A program made the translations under genes and the position numbers. Positions 34,210 through 40,806 of a stretch of 43,115 nt of DNA are shown here, piece after piece. The DNA comes from Paenibacillus terrae (GTDB taxonomy: Bacteria; Bacillota; Bacilli; Paenibacillales; Paenibacillaceae): contig NZ_PNXQ01000002.1 of assembly GCF_005217525.1 (NCBI RefSeq), positions 2,586-45,700 on the forward strand, written 5' to 3'. A model generated the notes under the pieces. That model was not told the origin of the DNA and did not search any database. It worked only from the letters and a program-made list of their open reading frames with translations. Position 1 is the stretch's first letter. Every line of letters starts with the position of its first letter.

Positions 34210-35091
34210 CTATAATTTGGGTTCCACATGGACATGAACATGCATCGTATTATGAACCTCTTGCAGGCGTTCCTCAATCCTGTCGCTGATCCGATGTCCT
34301 TCAATCAGGCTGAGTTGCGGATTCACCTCTATGACAACATCCACCAAAGCATGATTGCCGTGTACCCGTGCCTTGACATCACGAATCCCCTCTACACCGG
34401 GTATATGAGCAATCGTGCTACGTAAGTCTGACAGCTCCTGCTCATCAAAGCCATCCGTCAGGCTGTGTGTAGAGTCCTTGAAAATATCCCACGCCGTTTT
34501 ACAGATTATAAATCCTACCGCTATCGCTGCAACCGTATCCAGCCATGGCAATCCAAACTGTGCCCCGATAATACCAACCGCTGCACCGATGCTGACAAGC
34601 GCATCTGACAGGTTATCCTTGGCAGCCGCCAGTAACGCCTTGTTGTTAATTTTCCGCGCCAGTCTGTTGTTGTACATATATACTCCCAGCATAATGACCG
34701 CACATATTACCGCTACTCCTGCGGAAGTAACATCAGGCGTCTGCTTGCCCCCTCTGAAAATACTTCCGATCCCGTCAATAAGCACCTGAAGACCGACGAC
34801 AGCCATAATAAAGGATGCCAGCAATGCCGCTATTGTTTCTGCCCGAAAATGTCCATAGGCGTGGTCGGAGTCCGGCGGTTTTTGAGATATTCGCAGACCG
34901 ATCAGTACGGCAACGGACACCACAATATCGGTGACATTGTTAAATCCATCAGCCAGCAACGCACTGGAAGCAAATATATAGCCGCTAATCAGCTTAAAGG
35001 TGGATAGAAAAAGGTAGGCGATAATGCTCACCCATGCCCCACGTTCACCTTTTCGTATTTCATCATACACATTCACCACAACGGGGGACAC
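34210..35091 (-). CDS. Cation diffusion facilitator (CDF) metal transporter
   Basis: A 293-aa CDF antiporter with six membrane helices (about 20-205) and a cytoplasmic domain (about 210-293). Metal-binding residues are in LLADGFNNVTDIVVS (helix 2) and in AAKDNLSDALVSIGA (helix 5). The loop HAYGHFRAETIAALLAS is typical of the family. The C-terminal domain ends in MHVHVHVEPKL with several histidines. Such proteins export Zn, Co, Mn or Fe; the N-x-x-D sites leave the metal open. It is close to Bacillus YeaB/YdfM types. No metal riboswitch is recognised upstream. Confidence 0.92.
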   Translation of the reverse strand: MSPVVVNVYDEIRKGERGAWVSIIAYLFLSTFKLISGYIFASSALLADGFNNVTDIVVSVAVLIGLRISQKPPDSDHAYGHFRAETIAALLASFIMAVVGLQVLIDGIGSIFRGGKQTPDVTSAGVAVICAVIMLGVYMYNNRLARKINNKALLAAAKDNLSDALVSIGAAVGIIGAQFGLPWLDTVAAIAVGFIICKTAWDIFKDSTHSLTDGFDEQELSDLRSTIAHIPGVEGIRDVKARVHGNHALVDVVIEVNPQLSLIEGHRISDRIEERLQEVHNTMHVHVHVEPKL

Positions 35092-35196
35092 TCCTTCAAA
35101 AATAGAGTTTCCGACAGAACGTTCTCACCCTAATAATCACGGGAAAGCCATAAAGTCAGGATAAGCTTTTATACCATTTCATGCTGCGTCCAGCCC

Positions 35197-35245
35197 AAAA
35201 AACTTTGTAAACCTAAAAAACTTTGCAAACCTAAAAAATAAAAAT
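35197..35245. repeat. 18-bp tandem repeat, about 2.5 copies
   Basis: Two 18-bp units (35197-35214 and 35215-35232), AAAAAACTTTGTAAACCT and its copy with one T-to-C change, followed by a partial AAAAAATAAAAAT. Confidence 0.9.
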
Positions 35246-35246
35246 A

Positions 35247-35357
35247 GCAGCTTAGCTGCCCTGAAAAATAAACCTCCAACCATGCAGCATAGCTGCCCTA
35301 TGCAATGACCTTCCAACCAAGCAGCTTAGCTACCCTGAAAATAACCATTTGCCGTTG
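35247..35357. repeat. Three 37-bp tandem repeat units
   Basis: Units start at 35247, 35284 and 35321, exactly 37 bp apart. Each opens with GCAGC[T/A]TAGCT[G/A]C followed by CCT; the first two units also share CCAACCA near their ends. The 13-bp head is a small inverted repeat (GCAGC / GCTGC). Confidence 0.85.
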
Positions 35358-35376
35358 GGTAATGGTTATTTTCAGG
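35334..35376. repeat. Perfect 16-bp inverted repeat
   Basis: Arms 35334-35349 (CCTGAAAATAACCATT) and 35361-35376 are exact reverse complements with an 11-nt loop. It uses the third 37-bp unit as its left arm. No U run follows on either strand and no gene runs into it, so it is not an ordinary terminator. Confidence 0.85.
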
Positions 35377-35661
35377 ATAACAGACCATGTTTGTGTGGGT
35401 CTAGAGAAACAGTCTTTCCGCTCCGCATCGCTGTAGGAACAACGAAAAAGTATTGCCAAGCCCCATCCCTGTGGGGTTTATAAAACATTTTTTCCTTTAT
35501 GCAAAAAATAGGCATCCCCTCTTCCGGTTCGCCCCGTTGTCATGTTATCATTGTTACCCTTGTCCCATCTTTTAAAAACGTATAAAATGGGGACACAGCC
35601 GCGTTTTCCTTCAATCCAGCATGATTGACTTGAATTTGGCGGCAACAGGAGGAATTTATTT

Positions 35662-35847
35662 ATGAGCGATGCTAATGAACCACGTAAAGTTAATCTCGCA
35701 GATGCCATTCGAGAAAAGCTGGCACAAAAAAAACAGCAGTCCGGCGCTTCACAGCAGGGCGGCTTTCAAGGCGGTTCCGCCAAAACACTGAAAAGCCAAA
35801 ATACGAAGAAGCCGAACAACCAACGCCGTCGTACAGGCGGATCATAA
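35662..35847 (+). CDS. Small basic hypothetical protein, 61 aa
   Basis: Not recognised. A Lys/Gln/Asn/Gly-rich 61-aa protein: the N-terminal part VNLADAIREKLAQKKQQSG is a probable amphipathic helix, and the C-terminal half is low-complexity and basic, ending KKPNNQRRRTGGS. It could bind nucleic acid, but this is a guess from composition. AGGAGG lies 9 nt before the ATG and a strong terminator follows, so it is likely expressed. Confidence 0.65.
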   Translation: MSDANEPRKVNLADAIREKLAQKKQQSGASQQGGFQGGSAKTLKSQNTKKPNNQRRRTGGS

Positions 35848-35937
35848 GCCAAGCCATTAACCTATACCGCACCGGACTCAGGCAGAATTAATTCGCCTGT
35901 AGCCCTGACGGTGTAGCCATGGGTAATGGCCCAAACG

Positions 35938-35992
35938 AAAAAGAGGAGTCTCCCCCGCCATCATCAATGGCCTGAAGGAGCTCCTCTTTTTT
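35938..35992. terminator. Bidirectional terminator
   Basis: AAAAGAGGAG and CTCC pair with GGAG and CTCCTCTTTT around a 23-nt loop; T runs end it on both strands. It serves the small plus-strand gene and the ABC-F gene. Confidence 0.9.
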
Positions 35993-36022
35993 GTTTATCG
36001 ATTTACTGAAGGTTAGCTGGTT

Positions 36023-37651
36023 TTAGACGTTTTCTACTGGATACATACTTTCACGCAATTTCGTGATTTCATCGTTTTCCAAGTATTCATCATAGCTCAT
36101 CGTACGATCGATTACACCGTTCGGCGTAATTTCCACGATGCGGTTTGCAATGGTTTGAATGAACTGATGGTCATGCGATGTGAACAATAGGGTACCGTCA
36201 AAGTCGATCAGACCATTGTTCAGCGCTGTAATGGATTCCAGATCCAAGTGATTGGTCGGTTCATCCAGCAGCAGCACATTGGCGCCATTCAGCATCATCT
36301 TGGCCAGCATACAGCGAACCTTCTCGCCCCCGGACAGCACGCTTGCTTTTTTGAGCGCTTCTTCACCTGAGAAAAGCATACGTCCCAGGAAGCCACGCAG
36401 GAACGTTTCGTCCTGATCCTTGGAATATTGGCGTAGCCATTCCACGAGATTCATATCCACACCTTCAAAATAGGTGGAATTGTCTTTCGGGAAATAAGCC
36501 TGAGTGGTGGTAATCCCCCAAGAGAATTCACCGCTATCCGCTTCAGTTTCGTTCATCAATACCTGAAAGAGCGTCGATTTAGGCAAGCCGTTCGGGCCGA
36601 CAAACGCGATTTTATCGCCTTTGTTCACAACCAGACTGAACTCATTCAGCACTTGCTCGCCTTCAATGGATTTGCTGAGACGGTCTACCGTCAACAGCTG
36701 TTTGCCCGCTTCGCGTTCGGGCTTGAAGTTCAGGAACGGATATTTACGGTTCGACGGACGAATATCGTCCAGCGTAATTTTATCCAATTGTTTTTTACGT
36801 GAAGTAGCCTGTTTGGACTTGGAAGCATTCGCGGAAAAGCGCTGAATAAAGGCTTGCAATTCCTTGATTTTCTCTTCCTTTTTCTTGTTGGCATCACGAG
36901 TCAATGCAAGCGCAAGCTGGCTGGACTCATACCAGAAGTCATAGTTGCCGACGTACATCTGGATTTTGCCAAAATCAATATCCGCAATATGCGTACATAC
37001 CTTGTTCAGGAAGTGACGATCATGGGATACGACGATGACGGTGCCTTCATAGTCCATCAAGAAATTTTCCAGCCATTGAATGGATTCGAGGTCCAAATGG
37101 TTGGTAGGCTCATCGAGCAGCAAGTTGTTTGGACGACCAAACAACGCTTGAGCCAGGAGAACACGGACCTTGTCATTACCGCTCAGCTCAGACATGTTCT
37201 TGTCATGCAGATCACGCGGAATACCAAGACCGATCAGCAAGGAAGCCGCATCCGGCTCGGCATCCCATCCGTTCAGCTCCGCAAATTCACCTTCAAGCTC
37301 GCCGGCACGCAGGCCGTCTGCCTCTGTGAATTCCGATTTAGCGTACAGTGTATCTTTTTCCTTCATGATTTCATACAGACGCGTATGGCCCATAATAACG
37401 GTTTCCAGAACCGGAAATTCATCGTATTCGTAATGGTTCTGCTTGAGCACTGCCATCCGTTCGCCCGGTGTCATGTGAACCTCGCCTGAATTGGCTTCGA
37501 TTTCACCGGAAAGAATTTTCAAAAAGGTAGATTTGCCCGCGCCATTCGCCCCAATCAGGCCGTAGCAGTTCCCAGGAGTAAATTTGATATTTACGTCTTC
37601 AAAAAGTGGGCGTTTACCATAACGAAGCGTTACGCCGCTTGTACTGATCAT
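36023..37651 (-). CDS. ABC-F family ATPase (YkpA/YbiT type)
   Basis: A 542-aa soluble protein with two ATP-binding domains and no membrane segment, as in ABC-F factors that act on the ribosome. Domain 1: Walker A GANGAGKST, signature LSGNDKVR, Walker B LLLDEPTNHLD and SHDRHF. The inter-domain linker (about 240-320) contains RFSANASKSKQATSRKKQLDKI, typical of YbiT/YkpA. Domain 2 has signature LSGGEKVR and Walker B LLLDEPTNHLD, but its P-loop reads GPNGLPKST, with Pro in place of the last Gly. Degenerate second P-loops are, as far as remembered, common in Firmicute YkpA. A housekeeping translation factor is more likely than a resistance protein. Confidence 0.92.
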   Translation of the reverse strand: MISTSGVTLRYGKRPLFEDVNIKFTPGNCYGLIGANGAGKSTFLKILSGEIEANSGEVHMTPGERMAVLKQNHYEYDEFPVLETVIMGHTRLYEIMKEKDTLYAKSEFTEADGLRAGELEGEFAELNGWDAEPDAASLLIGLGIPRDLHDKNMSELSGNDKVRVLLAQALFGRPNNLLLDEPTNHLDLESIQWLENFLMDYEGTVIVVSHDRHFLNKVCTHIADIDFGKIQMYVGNYDFWYESSQLALALTRDANKKKEEKIKELQAFIQRFSANASKSKQATSRKKQLDKITLDDIRPSNRKYPFLNFKPEREAGKQLLTVDRLSKSIEGEQVLNEFSLVVNKGDKIAFVGPNGLPKSTLFQVLMNETEADSGEFSWGITTTQAYFPKDNSTYFEGVDMNLVEWLRQYSKDQDETFLRGFLGRMLFSGEEALKKASVLSGGEKVRCMLAKMMLNGANVLLLDEPTNHLDLESITALNNGLIDFDGTLLFTSHDHQFIQTIANRIVEITPNGVIDRTMSYDEYLENDEITKLRESMYPVENV

Positions 37652-37792
37652 ATGAGCATACCATCCTTATCATTAGTAAAGTGCTAATCACAAAATTACC
37701 GACGGCAATAGTATAACACACAACGGATCGGATTCGAACCGTGTGTCAACCGAACAACCCTGAAACCTCCGTCAATATTCTGAAAATAAAAT

Positions 37793-37854
37793 AAAAAATG
37801 CTTCCGTCCCCACGATTGTCTCCTGACAAAAACGTGGGCCAGAACCATTTTTTC
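37793..37854. terminator. Terminator of the haem/iron uptake operon
   Basis: CCCACG pairs with CGTGGG and AAAATG with CATTTT across an irregular stem, with A and T runs on both sides. It lies 56 nt past the ATPase stop. The remaining 37652-37792 holds only the ABC-F leader with a CACACGG / CCGTTGTGTG hairpin and a TATACT. Confidence 0.75.
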
Positions 37855-37909
37855 TTGTTTCCAAATTCGATGCCACCAGGAGACAGACGAGCTATTCAGC
37901 AGACAATAT

Positions 37910-38725
37910 CTACACTCCCTGTGCTTGTAAACGTATGGAAGAATCTGCGGAAGCCCCAACCCCTATCGGAATCAGATACATCCCCGCCTCAGCGTCATGT
38001 CTTACGACTACTTCCACGCCATAGACCGCCTGAATCATATCGGATGTGACGACCTCGGCGGGCGGACCGTTCGTTATAATGCGCCCTTCCTTCATGGCAA
38101 TCATAACGTCGCTATAACGAATAGCCTGATTGATATCATGCAGCACCATTACGATCGTCAGACCGTGTTCCTGATTTAACTGCCGGATGAGTTCCAATAT
38201 TTCAAGCTGGTAGTACATATCCAGATAGGTGGTCGGCTCATCTAAAAATAAAATCGGCGTCCGTTGTGCCAAGGCCATTGCAATCCATACACGTTGCCGT
38301 TCTCCCCCCGATAACTGGTCCAGTGTACGTGTTCTGCGTTCCTCCAGATTCGTACAGGCTATCGCCCATTCGACCGCTTGCTCGTCCTCCTCACGTCTCG
38401 CTGTGAACATGTTCTTATGAGGAAGCCTTCCAAAGCTGACTAGCTTTTCTACGGTCAAGTCAGAGGGTGCCTCATTCTGCTGATGAACCACCGCCAATTG
38501 ACGGGCCAGCTCCTTGGGCTTGTATCGGGCAATCTCTTTACCGTCCAAAATCACCTGACCAAGGCGGGGAGTTGCATTGTTCGACATGACGCTAAGCAGC
38601 GTCGATTTACCACAGCCATTGGGACCAATGATGGTTGTAATTCGTCCCGGCTCAATGACAGCATTGATGGCGTGAAGACGATCTGTTTTCCGGTCATATG
38701 AAAAGGTAATATCCTTAATGTCCAT
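37910..38725 (-). CDS. Iron/haem ABC transporter ATP-binding protein (FecE/FhuC type)
   Basis: A 271-aa ATPase. Walker A (IGPNGCGKST), Q-loop (AVVHQQNEAP), signature (LSGGERQR), Walker B (ILFLDEPTTYLD) and the H-loop (MVLHDINQA) are complete, and the sequence follows the FecE/FhuC pattern. It should energise uptake through the adjacent FecCD permease. Its start overlaps the permease stop by 11 nt, with GAAAGGCGG 9 nt upstream. It is the last gene of the operon. The C-terminal 30 residues beyond the core are family-typical. Confidence 0.95.
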   Translation of the reverse strand: MDIKDITFSYDRKTDRLHAINAVIEPGRITTIIGPNGCGKSTLLSVMSNNATPRLGQVILDGKEIARYKPKELARQLAVVHQQNEAPSDLTVEKLVSFGRLPHKNMFTARREEDEQAVEWAIACTNLEERRTRTLDQLSGGERQRVWIAMALAQRTPILFLDEPTTYLDMYYQLEILELIRQLNQEHGLTIVMVLHDINQAIRYSDVMIAMKEGRIITNGPPAEVVTSDMIQAVYGVEVVVRHDAEAGMYLIPIGVGASADSSIRLQAQGV

Positions 38726-39698
38726 AGGTGCGATCCGCCTTTCTGATCAGGAATATCAGGAACGGCCCGCCAATGACGGCCATAATAATGGAAGCCGGAA
38801 TTTCATTGGGAGCAAGCACCGTCCGGCCCAGCGTATCCGCAAGCAATAACAACAAACCGCCGCACAAGGCGGAAAACGGAATCAGCCACTTGTGATCCGA
38901 ACCAACCAAGTAGCGGGCACAATGCGGAACGAGCAGGCCGATAAAGGCAATAACTCCAGCAATAGCTGTAGCCGTTGCTGCAAGCAGCACAGCAATAACA
39001 GAAATTAAAAGACGCGCACGCGTCACATTGAATCCCAGGTTTTTAGCTGTTTTATCTTGCAGCGACAAAAAATTGCACCAGGAGAACACGAGTATGGCTA
39101 AAATCAGCCCAATCCCGCCATAGGTCACAATAACCTCGACATCGACCCATTTTTTCATGGACAAGGTTGAGGTTGTAACCTGATTAATGCTGGTGACCGC
39201 GTAACTGCCCCGATAGTTAAACGATTGCCCGAGACCCGAAAAAATCGCATTCACAGCAACCCCGATCAAGATCAGACGGATCGGATGCAGGCCGGATTTC
39301 CATGAAAATCCGTAAACCATGAGACAGGCCAGCGCACCACCGATAAAAGAAAAGAAGGGCATCCAGAAATAGAGTGCCGGAAAGATCGTAACCGCAATCA
39401 GCGAAACCAAAGCTGCCCCCGAAGAAATACCGATAACCCCGGCATCAGCCAGCGGGTTTTTCATCACGGCTTGCAATAAAACACCCGCCACCGCAAGCGT
39501 GGCTCCCGCCATCACGGCTACGATAATTCTCGGTAGTCTCAGATCCTTGACCACATTCACCTGATCATCCGTCCCTGTCCACAATCCGGTCACCAATTGA
39601 CTCAAATTCACCTTGAGACTGCCTGTCATCGCTGAATAGAGAATGACGCTGATGAGCAAGGCGATTACAACGATAAAGCTCCAACCTTTTTTCGACAT
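38715..39698 (-). CDS. FecCD-type iron/haem ABC transporter permease
   Basis: A 327-aa permease with about ten membrane helices. Family motifs: RLPRIIVAVMAGATLAVAGVLLQAVMKNPLADAGVIGISSGAALV near the N-terminus, and GLLVPHCARYLVGSDHKWLIPFSALCGGLLLLLADTLGR in the region that contacts the ATPase. It is one permease gene only, so a homodimer is expected. It starts 14 nt after the binding-protein gene. Haem as substrate is inferred from the binding protein and the NEAT gene upstream. Confidence 0.95.
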   Translation of the reverse strand: MSKKGWSFIVVIALLISVILYSAMTGSLKVNLSQLVTGLWTGTDDQVNVVKDLRLPRIIVAVMAGATLAVAGVLLQAVMKNPLADAGVIGISSGAALVSLIAVTIFPALYFWMPFFSFIGGALACLMVYGFSWKSGLHPIRLILIGVAVNAIFSGLGQSFNYRGSYAVTSINQVTTSTLSMKKWVDVEVIVTYGGIGLILAILVFSWCNFLSLQDKTAKNLGFNVTRARLLISVIAVLLAATATAIAGVIAFIGLLVPHCARYLVGSDHKWLIPFSALCGGLLLLLADTLGRTVLAPNEIPASIIMAVIGGPFLIFLIRKADRTYGH

Positions 39699-39712
39699 GT
39701 CTTCAGCTTCCT

Positions 39713-40648
39713 CTAATTCGTAGGATACAACATTTTTACTAGCTCATCCAGCGCCGAGTTTACCGCCAAATTTCCTGTTGTTCCAAACAGCGGCTCCGGC
39801 AAATCATAGACGTGTCCGTTTTTCACAGCGTTAAAATGTTTCCAAATATCGTTAGTTTTGAACTCTTCGTCGAACATTTTGACCACTTCATCCGGCATCC
39901 CGTGTGCAGCACGCAAAATAATATCCGGATTGGACTGTTGCAAAGCTTCTGTATTGTGGGCAATAAATTCAACCTTCTCACCCTGGACTACGTTCGTCCC
40001 GCCTGCAATTTTAACCAGATCCCCAATATAGGAATGCTCGGTAGCCACCAGATAGCTTCCCGGTACCCCCAGCAAGATCAATACTTTAGGGGATTTCTTC
40101 CCTTTGATCTTTTGTTGAATCTCGGCTACTTTAGCGTCCAAAGCTCCATTAATCTCCTTTGCCTTTTCGGCTTTGCCGAACGTATCTCCCAGCTTTTGAA
40201 TTTCTTTTTGCATGTTGGCTAGACTTTCAAAATTCAAAAATTCGGCATTGATCTTCAAATCTTTAAATTTAGGCTCCAGATCATATTTTAGTGTCGTAAC
40301 CGACAGTACGTCTGTCGGCTTCAACGACATCACCTTTTCCATATCAGGACTCATCGGATTGCCCACATCAGGGACATCCTTATAACGATCAGGCAGCACT
40401 TTCGTGCTTGTCGGCTTGCCTGCCAAATCCAGACCCAGCGCATCCGTAATTTCCGTAATGGCTACCGTTGTAGCAACAATACGTGATTGTGCTTTATCGC
40501 CGGACGTTGCCACTGATTTCGCACCTTCATGATCGTTCTGTTCGGCCGTCGCCCCTCCCGAGCATCCGGCGAGCAACAAAAGCACCAGACCCATCAGCAT
40601 ATAAAAGCAGAACGATTTCCCTTGTACCAAAGCTGTATATCGTTTCAT
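39713..40648 (-). CDS. isdE: Haem-binding lipoprotein of ABC uptake system (IsdE-like)
   Basis: A 311-aa class III binding protein. A signal peptide ends in the lipobox LLAGC with lipid Cys29. The mature protein follows the FecB/BtuF fold: RIVATTVAITEITDALGLDLAGKP, then long helix, then ILLGVPGSYLVATEHSYIGDLV. Two features point to haem rather than siderophore: NPMSPDMEKV (methionine ligand region) and ILRAAHGMPDEV (histidine ligand region), matching the Met/His pair of S. aureus IsdE. GAGGTGA precedes the ATG. It follows the NEAT gene after 158 nt containing a strong hairpin. The symbol rests on ligand residues and context. Confidence 0.85.
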   Translation of the reverse strand: MKRYTALVQGKSFCFYMLMGLVLLLLAGCSGGATAEQNDHEGAKSVATSGDKAQSRIVATTVAITEITDALGLDLAGKPTSTKVLPDRYKDVPDVGNPMSPDMEKVMSLKPTDVLSVTTLKYDLEPKFKDLKINAEFLNFESLANMQKEIQKLGDTFGKAEKAKEINGALDAKVAEIQQKIKGKKSPKVLILLGVPGSYLVATEHSYIGDLVKIAGGTNVVQGEKVEFIAHNTEALQQSNPDIILRAAHGMPDEVVKMFDEEFKTNDIWKHFNAVKNGHVYDLPEPLFGTTGNLAVNSALDELVKMLYPTN

Positions 40649-40721
40649 GAAAGCTAAATCACCTCAATTCAAAATATAGAAGCAGCCTGAGCCTCAACTT
40701 TTCGGGTAATGAAATGCTGAC

Positions 40722-40749
40722 AAGTCTTGATGCCAGGGCACCAAGACTT
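40722..40749 (-). other. Intercistronic hairpin between the NEAT and isdE-like genes
   Basis: Minus strand: a 12-bp stem with one G-U pair and a CCTG loop (AAGTCTTGGTGC / GCATCAAGACTT), preceded by a small GCTTG/CAAGC hairpin (40749-40762). No U run follows, so it is not a classic terminator. It may stabilise the NEAT mRNA or slow read-through. Confidence 0.6.
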
Positions 40750-40806
40750 GCTTGCATACAAGCTATTCTGTTATTAGAGCAGGTTTGATGCTACTGCGAC
40801 CTGATA

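Larger units (their letters stand above)
35092..35661. other. Gene-free divergent region with repeats and hairpins
   Basis: 570 bp between two genes that point away from each other. No convincing gene or known RNA family is visible. It holds an 18-bp tandem repeat (35197-35245), three 37-bp repeats (35247-35357), a perfect inverted repeat (35334-35376) and a small GCCCCA/TGGGGT hairpin (about 35460-35477). A TATAAA at 35581 with a TTGTCC 15 nt upstream might serve the plus-strand gene at 35662. Confidence 0.6.

Noticed and set aside
35092..35240. Ni/Co (czcD) riboswitch before the CDF transporter
   Set aside because: The conserved GC-rich multi-stem core is not present; only AT-rich repeats are seen.
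35247..35357. Possible CRISPR array (three regularly spaced units with palindromic heads)
   Set aside because: The conserved part is only about 13-16 bp, the intervening parts are similar to each other, and no cas gene is nearby. A plain tandem repeat explains it.
35478..35708. 76-aa minus-strand open frame overlapping the small basic gene
   Set aside because: No ribosome site, antisense to a gene with a strong site and terminator, no family features.
37705..37745. tRNA-like T-arm (GGTTCGAATCC) upstream of the ABC-F gene
   Set aside because: No acceptor, D or anticodon arm can be built around it, and the flanks pair with each other as a CACACGG / CCGTTGTGTG hairpin instead.
40649..40806. 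Fur box between the NEAT and lipoprotein genes
   Set aside because: No convincing GATAAT-type inverted repeat was found; control is probably at the operon promoter outside the window.
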